DNA of 7,614 bases, taken from positions 1 to 7,614 of the forward strand of contig JAEZFJ010000064.1 in the NCBI GenBank assembly GCA_023437755.1, written 5' to 3'. Under the pieces are notes generated by a model, which was not told where the DNA came from, did no database searches, and worked only from the letters and a program-made list of their open reading frames with translations. The position numbers and the translations under genes are program-made. Position 1 is the first letter of the stretch. The number at the start of each line of letters is the position of its first letter. The stretch comes from Pseudomonadota bacterium. GTDB lineage: Bacteria; Pseudomonadota; Alphaproteobacteria; Rhizobiales; Devosiaceae. Below are positions 1 through 5,326 of this stretch, one piece after another.

Positions 1-185
1 TCCACCATCCGGCTCGAAACGAGGAACGTCAGGATGGCGCCCACCGGCTGGCCTAGGAGGCAGAGTCCGAGCACGCCCTCGTTGATCACGAGCCCCGCCT
101 GCAGGTCGGGGATGCGGGTGAACATGGAGCCGGTGGCGAGCGCTTGGCAGAGGAACGCAAGGCGGATGGTGTGACGCTGGTTCAA
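1..185 (-). CDS. MFS transporter C, N-terminal part (cut by window edge)
   Basis: Reading the minus strand from 185 gives about 61 codons that run off the left edge. The peptide begins MNQRHTIRLAFLCQALATGS and continues with FTRIPDLQ and INEGVLGLCLLGQPVGAIL. This matches the first two membrane segments of the two MFS transporters further right, which have ARLPDIQ...SEGQLGL and PRIPAIQ...GEGALGL at the same place, so it is a third paralogue of the YbjJ/MosC/fucose-permease-like group. The start is inferred to be TTG at 185-183. It forms a 4-nt TTGA overlap with the mmcB stop, and a GAGGG-like Shine-Dalgarno sits about 12 nt upstream. The only other nearby start, the ATG before FTRIP, would delete the first membrane helix. 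Family is fairly sure, the start less so. The substrate is unknown. Confidence 0.8.
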   Translation of the reverse strand, partial: MNQRHTIRLAFLCQALATGSMFTRIPDLQAGLVINEGVLGLCLLGQPVGAILTFLVSSRMV

Positions 186-652
186 GGGAAACTGCCGCCC
201 TCGGGGTCCATCAGCGTATGGATGCGGTCGGCGCCGAGCCGGGCCAGCTTGAGCATCACCGCCTTGCGCCGGGCGCCCGGCAGCGGCTCCTCGTTGGCCA
301 TGCGGAGGATCGCCCCGTCATGCCCATCCGCCGCCATCAGCCCCTCGGACGCCGGAAAGATGTCCGGGTCGAGCTCGGGCGGCTTGGCGAAGAAGAACTT
401 GTCGGAGAAGTCGCGGTATTCGGGCCATTTGCGGTCCACCTGGAAGTCGATGAGACTCGACTTGATCTCCACGATCCAGATTTCTCCACTCGGGCCGATG
501 CCGAGCACATCCGCGCGCCGGCCGCTCTTGAGGGTGACTTCGGCATAGCAGGACATGTCGTAGGTTTCGCGCAGGAGGCGCATGACGCCACGCTGGACGC
601 GCAGCGCCGTCGCCGATTGGCGGCCATCGACAATGGGTCCGAGCTCAGCCAT
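182..652 (-). CDS. mmcB: MmcB-family DNA repair putative endonuclease
   Basis: The product is 156 residues, the usual size for MmcB (formerly DUF1052), a small alphaproteobacterial protein with a PD-(D/E)XK nuclease core. In Caulobacter, MmcB is linked to the SOS response and to the ImuA-ImuB-DnaE2 mutagenesis pathway. The core is visible: a Glu at 38 (YAEVT), RRADVLG with the metal-binding Asp at 48, then IVEIKSS with the E-x-K pair at 62 and 64, followed by the family stretch DRKWPEYRDFSDKFFFA (residues 73-89). It acts on cytoplasmic DNA by family inference. The ATG at 652-650 lies inside the end of the upstream MFS gene (8-nt overlap), and the stop overlaps the next MFS start by 4 nt, so it is co-translated with transporters. 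I saw no GTTC-N7-GTTC alphaproteobacterial LexA box immediately before it. Family call is strong; the biochemical role is by homology. Confidence 0.9.
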   Translation of the reverse strand: MAELGPIVDGRQSATALRVQRGVMRLLRETYDMSCYAEVTLKSGRRADVLGIGPSGEIWIVEIKSSLIDFQVDRKWPEYRDFSDKFFFAKPPELDPDIFPASEGLMAADGHDGAILRMANEEPLPGARRKAVMLKLARLGADRIHTLMDPEGGSFP

Positions 653-1835
653 GGGGCGGCAATGGCTCGGGCGTGCTGCCGATCGGCACTCGGGTCCGCG
701 ATGCCGGCAGGGCGAAGGTGGAGGCCCACAGGCCCGCAAGGAGCAGGGGCAGGCAGATGAGGTAGGAATTGCGGATGCCCAGATGCTCGGCGACGAAGCC
801 CAGCATGGGTGGCGCGAGGAAGAACACCACGAAGCTGACCTGGCCGAGTGCCGCAACATTGACTGCGGAGGGCCGGTCGGTGCGCTGCGCCGCCGCCGAC
901 ACCGCGAGCGGGTACACCGCGGAACAGCCAATGCCCATCAGAGCAAAGCCGACCAGCGCCACCCAGGCGACCGGCGCCAGCCAGACCAGCACAACGCCGA
1001 CGCTCGCGAGCCCCAGAAGCACCACAGCGACGCTGCGAGCACCGAAGCGGCTGACCACTGGATCGGCCGACAGGCGCATCGCCGCCATGAAGAAGGCGAA
1101 CAGGGTCAGCCCCATGCCGCCGATGAAGGGCTCCACATCGAACACATCGCGCATGTAGATCGCGGACCAGTCGATGCCGGCGCCTTCCACAAGGAAGGCG
1201 GCGAAGCCGATCAGGCAGAGCGGCAACAGACCCCAGTGCGGGAAGGCGATGCGGTGCTTGCCTTCGCCATGGGCATTGGGGGGGACCGGGGCGCTCCGCA
1301 TGCCGGCGATGATGCTGCCACCGACCACGAAAATGAGCAGCGCCATCAGCCCGAGATGCAGCCCGGCGGACAGGCCGGACTGACGGATGGTCGCGCCAGC
1401 CAGGGCGGTGACGAAGAAGCCGACGCTCCAGAACCCATGGGCGGTGTTCATGAAACGCTTGCCGTACTGGGTCTCCAGCCGGTCGATCTGTACGTTCAGG
1501 TTGATCTCGAGCGCGCCCGAGAGCAGCCCCGCAACAAGCAGCACGGCGAACACGGCCACGGCCGAATCAAGCCACGGGATCGTAGCCAACAGCAGTGCTG
1601 GCCCGAGTACCGTGAAGAAGGCGGTGGTGCGGGCACCGAGCCGTTCGATCACCGGGGCGCCGAGCGTGAGCGAGATCAACGACCCGATCGACATGCCAAT
1701 CATGGTGAGGCCGAGTTGCCCTTCGCTGACACCGAGATGGGTCTGAATGTCGGGCAGGCGCGCCATCAGCGCCCCGGTCATCAGGGCAAAGAAGAAGAAG
1801 CAGGCATAGATGCGGTGCTGAGGGGCGAGTTTCAT
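645..1835 (-). CDS. MFS transporter B (YbjJ/MosC-like)
   Basis: This 396-residue integral inner-membrane protein has about 12 hydrophobic segments, the normal MFS length. The N-terminal half has ARLPDIQ (residues 25-31), the loop 2-3 signature remnant GAPVIERLGAR (59-69), and NLNVQIDRLE (112-121). A hydrophilic loop at about 179-200 divides the halves. The C-terminal half has EGAGIDWSAIYMRD (217-230) and AAAQRTDRPSAVNVAAL (314-330). EGA-x-x-DWS is characteristic of the YbjJ/MosC/fucose-permease-like branch, whose members are mostly of unproven substrate (MosC is associated with rhizopine loci). Loop 2-3 lacks the usual basic RRR run. Its ATG overlaps the stop of MFS A as ATGA, with GGGAGG about 10 nt upstream inside the preceding gene, so translation is probably coupled. 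It overlaps mmcB by 8 nt at its end. A secondary transporter is near certain; cargo and direction are unknown. Confidence 0.92.
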   Translation of the reverse strand: MKLAPQHRIYACFFFFALMTGALMARLPDIQTHLGVSEGQLGLTMIGMSIGSLISLTLGAPVIERLGARTTAFFTVLGPALLLATIPWLDSAVAVFAVLLVAGLLSGALEINLNVQIDRLETQYGKRFMNTAHGFWSVGFFVTALAGATIRQSGLSAGLHLGLMALLIFVVGGSIIAGMRSAPVPPNAHGEGKHRIAFPHWGLLPLCLIGFAAFLVEGAGIDWSAIYMRDVFDVEPFIGGMGLTLFAFFMAAMRLSADPVVSRFGARSVAVVLLGLASVGVVLVWLAPVAWVALVGFALMGIGCSAVYPLAVSAAAQRTDRPSAVNVAALGQVSFVVFFLAPPMLGFVAEHLGIRNSYLICLPLLLAGLWASTFALPASRTRVPIGSTPEPLPPHG

Positions 1836-3007
1836 TCCGCCGGAACCTCCCGCACGGCCGCGCGCGGCTTGAGGGCGTGGCTGGTGAGCAGGCTGAGGAT
1901 CACCAGCGGCAGGCCGACCCCGAAAGCCCAGCGGATGCCGAAATGCTCCGCGACATAGCCGAGCAGCGGCGGGCCCACCAGAAAGGCAACGAACGAGATC
2001 TGCGCCAAAGCCGCCACGTTTACGGCAGCGGGGCGGTCGGTGCGCTGTGCCGCAGCGGACATGGCGAGCGGGAACAGGGCGCTGGAGCCGACGCCGATCA
2101 GCGCCAGGCCGACATAGGCCAGGGCGAAAGTGGGCGCGGCAAAGACCAGCACGCCGCCGGCACCGAGGATGACCAGCAATGTCCGCGCCACGAGCACAGG
2201 GCTGAAGCGCTCAACGAAGCCATCGGCGAAGAAGCGGGCGAAGGCCTGCGAGCCCGCCACCAGCGCCACGGCGAAACCGGCCCAGAACGGGGCAGCTTCG
2301 AACTCGTCGCGCATGTAGATGGCGGACCAGTCGATGCCGGCGCCCTCCATCACCATGGCCGAGAGACAGACGCTCACCAGCATAAGGATTGAGAGAGTGG
2401 GCGCGGCAAAACGCGGCGCCGGCTCGGTGCTGCCGCCGGTGCGGTGTTGAGCTGGTCGGTAGCGGCCGAGAACCAGCAAGGTGGCCACCCCGACCACCGG
2501 AACCATCGCCAGCAGGTGCATCTGCGGCGACACGCCGGACTGAGCGATGAAGGCACCCACGAGGCCAGCGAAGAGGAAGCCGAAGCTCCAGAACGCATGC
2601 GCCCGGCTCATGATGCGGCGGCCGATGGCGTGCTCGACGCGGTCGGCCTCGAGGTTGATGATGATCTCGATGCAGCCGATGGTCAGGCCGACGGGTATCA
2701 CCAGCAGGACGAGGGGCAGCGGGTTTGGCGCCCACACGGCGAGGGCATAGAGGGCCGCCAGCAGGGGGATGCCCCCGACCAGCACGCGACGATAGCCGAT
2801 GCGCTCGATGATCGGTCCCGCAAAGGTCAGCGACACGATGGTGCCGACGCCGGGGCCGATCAAGGCGAGGCCGAGTGCGCCTTCGCCCACGCCCATCGCC
2901 TGCTGAATGGCGGGGATACGTGGATAGAGGCTGCCCATGCAGAACGAATAGATGAAGAAGGCCGCAAAAACCCTGATCTGCGGCGGCAGATCGAGACCGA
3001 TTTTCAT
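1832..3007 (-). CDS. MFS transporter A (YbjJ/MosC-like)
   Basis: This 391-residue integral membrane transporter is paralogous to the next gene downstream. Shared landmarks are PRIPAIQ (29-35), the loop 2-3 motif GPIIERIGYRR (64-74), NLEADRVE (118-125), EGAGIDWSAIYMRD (221-234, identical in MFS B) and SAAAQRTDRPAAVNVAAL (317-334). Here loop 2-3 retains its basic residues, closer to the classical MFS A-motif than in MFS B. A soluble linker at about 181-203 joins the two six-helix halves. It is the first transporter after the LysR gene, separated by a 110-nt gap with two TTGCAA palindromes and a small hairpin, so it may have its own promoter. The Shine-Dalgarno before the ATG at 3007 is weak. 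Its stop overlaps the next start by 4 nt (ATGA). The substrate cannot be deduced; small polyols, sugars or drugs are all known for relatives. Confidence 0.92.
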   Translation of the reverse strand: MKIGLDLPPQIRVFAAFFIYSFCMGSLYPRIPAIQQAMGVGEGALGLALIGPGVGTIVSLTFAGPIIERIGYRRVLVGGIPLLAALYALAVWAPNPLPLVLLVIPVGLTIGCIEIIINLEADRVEHAIGRRIMSRAHAFWSFGFLFAGLVGAFIAQSGVSPQMHLLAMVPVVGVATLLVLGRYRPAQHRTGGSTEPAPRFAAPTLSILMLVSVCLSAMVMEGAGIDWSAIYMRDEFEAAPFWAGFAVALVAGSQAFARFFADGFVERFSPVLVARTLLVILGAGGVLVFAAPTFALAYVGLALIGVGSSALFPLAMSAAAQRTDRPAAVNVAALAQISFVAFLVGPPLLGYVAEHFGIRWAFGVGLPLVILSLLTSHALKPRAAVREVPAE

Positions 3008-3037
3008 GTCAGGCAGACTCGTGAGCAGGTAGAGGCG

Positions 3038-3057
3038 GCGACCCTAAGGGGAGTCGC
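3038..3057 (-). other. Small hairpin in MFS A leader
   Basis: Read on the minus strand, GCGACTC and GGGTCGC form a 7-bp stem with one T-G wobble around a 6-nt loop. It lies about 30 nt before the ATG of MFS A and after the LysR stop. No U-tract follows, so it is not a good intrinsic terminator. It could be a leader structure or chance in GC-rich DNA. Confidence 0.3.
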
Positions 3058-3077
3058 GGCGAAGGGATATATCGCTT

Positions 3078-3104
3078 TTGCAACGTTTGTGCTGCCGGTT
3101 GCAA
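3078..3104. promoter_or_regulatory. Candidate operator: two TTGCAA palindromes 21 bp apart
   Basis: TTGCAA occurs at 3078-3083 and again at 3099-3104. The centre-to-centre distance is exactly 21 bp, two helical turns, so both face the same side of the DNA. The pair lies in the 110-nt gap between the LysR stop and the MFS A start, one of the few AT-richer spots, next to GATATAT on the minus strand. The arrangement resembles a paired binding site controlling the transporter genes. No family of regulator can be assigned and no clear -35/-10 pair was found. Confidence 0.35.
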
Positions 3105-3117
3105 CAGGGTGACCCTC

Positions 3118-3987
3118 TCAGGGCCAAACCAACTCGCCCCTGAACAGCGGTCCATGCGCGCGCATCAACTCGGCGATCCGCTCAGTGACGGTCCGAACCG
3201 CAGGCGTGTGCCGTTCCTCGTGGTGGCACACGAGCCACTGGTCGGTTTCGAGCTCCTCGATGATGGGCGCCACCCGCACCAGACGCTCGTCGCCATCACC
3301 CACGAAGCACGGGAAAACAGACAGCCCCGCGCCGTTGGCGACGAGTTCGCGCACGCTCATCGCGTCATTGCCGCGCACGGCGATGCGATCGGCGTGCCGG
3401 GCGTGCAACCAGCGGGCGGAATGAGTTTGGCTGCCTTCTCCGGCGACGCCCACGAAGAGGCCCGCCTTGATGCCGTTGATCAGTTCACGGCCGGAATAGA
3501 GCCCGTAGGCGACCTTGCCGATCAGGCGGCCGGCCAGCCACTGCTCGGTCGGGCGCTGGTTGCGGATGCCGATGTCCGCATTGCGGCGGCCGATATCGAC
3601 CTTCTGGCTGGCGGTGACCAGTTCAAGTCCGAAGCGGTCTTCCACCATCCACAACGCACCAATGTGTTGGGCGAGGAAAGCCGAGGTCCACGGGCCGGCG
3701 GAGACCCGCACGACGCGTTCGCCGATAGCGCCATCCTTCCATCGCTTGAGCGACAACATGGCCGCTTCGACGTCCTCGGCGCGCGCCAGGAGGTCTTCGC
3801 CGGCCTGGGTAAGGCGATAGCCGGTCTGGCTGCGATGAAACAGCGCCTCTCCCACCTGCCGCTCGAGCGCAGTGACGCGCCGGCCCAGGGTGGCCGCGCT
3901 GAGGCCCGTCGTGCTTGTCGCAGCACTCAGCCCGCCGAGACGAGCCACATCGAGAAAGAGCCTGAGGTCATCCCAACTGAAGTCCAT
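3118..3987 (-). CDS. LysR-family transcriptional regulator
   Basis: The product is 289 residues, normal for LysR proteins. The N-terminal winged helix-turn-helix runs from residue 4 to about 62: WDDLRLFLDVARLGGLSAA, then TLGRRVTALERQVGEALFHR and the wing GYRLTQAGEDLL. It is followed by a linker helix and the effector-binding domain (about 90-289, with IGALWMVEDRFGLELV and LVANGAGLSVFPCFV recognisable). It is a cytoplasmic DNA-binding protein whose ligand is unknown. The ATG at 3987-3985 is the first possible one, since an in-frame TGA lies two codons upstream. Oddly, the only strong AAGGAG (4010-4005) is 17 nt from that ATG. The gene is divergent from the DUF1127-AKR operon and co-oriented with the MFS train, so by the usual LysR pattern it may regulate the divergent operon and itself, possibly also the transporters. 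The family is certain and the targets are inferred. Confidence 0.93.
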   Translation of the reverse strand: MDFSWDDLRLFLDVARLGGLSAATSTTGLSAATLGRRVTALERQVGEALFHRSQTGYRLTQAGEDLLARAEDVEAAMLSLKRWKDGAIGERVVRVSAGPWTSAFLAQHIGALWMVEDRFGLELVTASQKVDIGRRNADIGIRNQRPTEQWLAGRLIGKVAYGLYSGRELINGIKAGLFVGVAGEGSQTHSARWLHARHADRIAVRGNDAMSVRELVANGAGLSVFPCFVGDGDERLVRVAPIIEELETDQWLVCHHEERHTPAVRTVTERIAELMRAHGPLFRGELVWP

Positions 3988-4019
3988 TTTTCAGTTCTGC
4001 AATGCTCCTTGCGATCCTG

Positions 4020-4049
4020 TCTATAGCGTCGGCGGCCGGTGCGGAGCAA
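4020..4049 (-). promoter_or_regulatory. Candidate promoter for the LysR gene
   Basis: On the minus strand TTGCTC (4049-4044) is followed after 18 nt by TATAGA (4025-4020). The predicted start would leave a leader of about 25 nt before the LysR ATG. The match to sigma-70 consensus is only moderate (3/6 and 4/6). It lies in the divergent gap shared with the DUF1127-AKR operon, as expected for an autoregulated LysR gene. Confidence 0.35.
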
Positions 4050-4111
4050 ATATGCTGCTGGCGCTGCCGATCGACGCAGCGGCCTTCAAACTCATAGCGA
4101 CAGAAACGAAA

Positions 4112-4131
4112 GGCGCAGCCCCGGCAGCGCC
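4112..4131. promoter_or_regulatory. Dyad before the DUF1127-AKR operon
   Basis: A 20-bp imperfect inverted repeat has arms GGCGC-A-GCC and GGC-A-GCGCC around a CC centre, symmetric except for one mismatch position per arm. It ends about 20 nt before the Shine-Dalgarno of the DUF1127 gene. It could be a regulator site or a leader hairpin. It does not show the T-N11-A spacing of a classical LysR box, and GC-rich dyads arise by chance. Confidence 0.25.
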
Positions 4132-4166
4132 ATTGGTGAGTCTTTGCCGCAGAAAGGAGCACCACC

Positions 4167-4319
4167 ATGCATCCCTGGACCCGCAAATACCTGGACTGGC
4201 GGCAGCGTCGCATCGCCATCCGCAAACTGCATCAGCTCGATGACCACATGCTGACCGACATCGGCACCAGGCGCGACGCCATCGGCCGGTTCGTCGCCGG
4301 CTACAACGACTGCATCTGA
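4167..4319 (+). CDS. DUF1127 (YjiS-like) small protein
   Basis: This 50-residue basic protein has the DUF1127 pattern: an N-terminal WRQRRIAIRKLHQLDDHMLTD helix (11-31) followed by IGTRRDAIGRFVAG (32-45). The L-x-x-L-D-D-x-x-L-x-D-I-G-x-x-R-x-x-I core is the family signature. These microproteins are common in Alphaproteobacteria. Studied examples take part in RNA turnover, phosphate or carbon storage control and stress responses, but no single biochemical activity applies to all. The start is well supported by AAAGGAG 7 nt upstream. The stop is 11 nt before the AKR1 ATG, so it is the leader gene of the AKR operon. It also carries a Cys at position 49, near the C-terminus. The gene call is strong and the function open. 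Confidence 0.88.
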   Translation: MHPWTRKYLDWRQRRIAIRKLHQLDDHMLTDIGTRRDAIGRFVAGYNDCI

Positions 4320-4330
4320 GGAGAGCGACC

Positions 4331-5326
4331 ATGACCACACTTCGCAAACTCGGTCGCAGCGGGCTGTCGACCAAGGCTATCGGCCTTGGCTGCTGGGCCA
4401 TCGGCGGGCATTTTACCCTGGATGGCCGCGCCGATGGCTGGGGCGAGGTCGATGATGCCCAATCAGTTCGAGCGATCGAGGTGGCGCTGGATCTCGGCGC
4501 CACCCTGTTCGACACCGCCGATGTGTACGGCACCGGCCACAGCGAGCAGGTGCTCGGCACGGCGCTCAAGGGGCGCCGCCACCGGGCGCTGATCGCCAGC
4601 AAGTTCGGCTATTGCTACGATGTCAGCGCGCGTTCAGTGGCCGGAGTGGATGTGAGCCCCGGCTATGTCGACCGGGCCTCGTCGGCATCGCTTCGTCGGC
4701 TGGGGACCGACCATATCGACCTCTACCAGATCCATGTCGGCGACCTCTCCGACGAGGCGGCTGACACCGCCGGGGAAGCGCTGGAGCGGTTGGCTGACGC
4801 GGGGCGCATAAGCTGGTGGGGCTGGAGCACCGACAATGCACGGGCGGCCTCGCGCATGCTGAAGTTTCCGCATTTCGTGGCCGTGCAGCAGGAATTGAAC
4901 CTGTTCGTTGATGGGCCGGAGCTGCTGGAGCTCTGCGAGGCGCGCAACCTTGCCAGCCTTAACCGCTCACCGCTCGCCATGGGCATGCTGACCGGCAAGT
5001 TCACCGCGGGGTCGCGGCTGGCGGCAAGCGACGTTCGCGGCGCGGGACATTCCTGGGTCCGTTTCTTCGCCGATGGCCGTCCGCGGCCAGAAACGTTGAG
5101 GCGGCTCGACGCCGTGCGCGACCTGCTCACCACCAACGGCCGGACTGTGGCACAGGGGGCACTCGGCTGGCTCCTCGCCCGCTCGCCGGCGACCATCCCG
5201 ATCCCCGGGTTCAAGAGCGAAGCGCAGGTGCGCGAGAATCTGGGGGCGCTGGATCACGGGCCGCTGCCACCACAGGTGATGGCGGAGATCGACGCCATCC
5301 TCAACCGGGAGACCGAGAATGCTTGA
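4331..5326 (+). CDS. Aldo/keto reductase 1 (intact)
   Basis: The product is a 331-residue, soluble, NAD(P)H-dependent oxidoreductase with the AKR TIM barrel, predicted to reduce aldehydes or ketones to alcohols. The full catalytic tetrad is present: Asp61 and Tyr66 in FDTADVYGTGHSE, Lys91 in IASKFGY, and His135 in LYQIHVGD. Further landmarks are SLRRLGTDHIDLYQIH (120-135), GWSTDNA, VAVQQELNLF, NRSPLAMGMLTGKF and the cofactor-phosphate loop IPGFKSEAQVRENL near the C-terminus. AGGAGAG lies just before the ATG, and the gene follows the DUF1127 gene by 11 nt. It overlaps the next AKR gene by 8 nt (ATGCTTGA), so the three form an operon. It resembles the bacterial YhdN/general-stress-type AKRs, but the substrate cannot be told. 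AKR membership is secure. Confidence 0.94.
   Translation: MTTLRKLGRSGLSTKAIGLGCWAIGGHFTLDGRADGWGEVDDAQSVRAIEVALDLGATLFDTADVYGTGHSEQVLGTALKGRRHRALIASKFGYCYDVSARSVAGVDVSPGYVDRASSASLRRLGTDHIDLYQIHVGDLSDEAADTAGEALERLADAGRISWWGWSTDNARAASRMLKFPHFVAVQQELNLFVDGPELLELCEARNLASLNRSPLAMGMLTGKFTAGSRLAASDVRGAGHSWVRFFADGRPRPETLRRLDAVRDLLTTNGRTVAQGALGWLLARSPATIPIPGFKSEAQVRENLGALDHGPLPPQVMAEIDAILNRETENA

Noticed and set aside
182..931. Longer 249-residue version of MmcB starting at 931
   Set aside because: The first 93 residues are a shadow of MFS B (Arg/Ser/Pro-rich). The MmcB family length of about 150 residues fits the ATG at 652.
582..1958. Long plus-strand open frame (458 codons) opposite the MFS B gene
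   Set aside because: It lies antisense to a clear membrane protein. Its composition (Arg, Gln, His, Asp, Gly rich) is the mirror of a hydrophobic gene in GC-rich DNA, and it has no domain motif.
2444..3112. Plus-strand frame opposite MFS A
   Set aside because: Mirror of a hydrophobic coding frame, rich in Asp/His/Gln with no recognisable motif.
3109..4026. Plus-strand 305-codon frame opposite the LysR gene
   Set aside because: The minus strand encodes an unmistakable LysR protein of full length; the plus frame shows no family pattern and is a GC-codon shadow.
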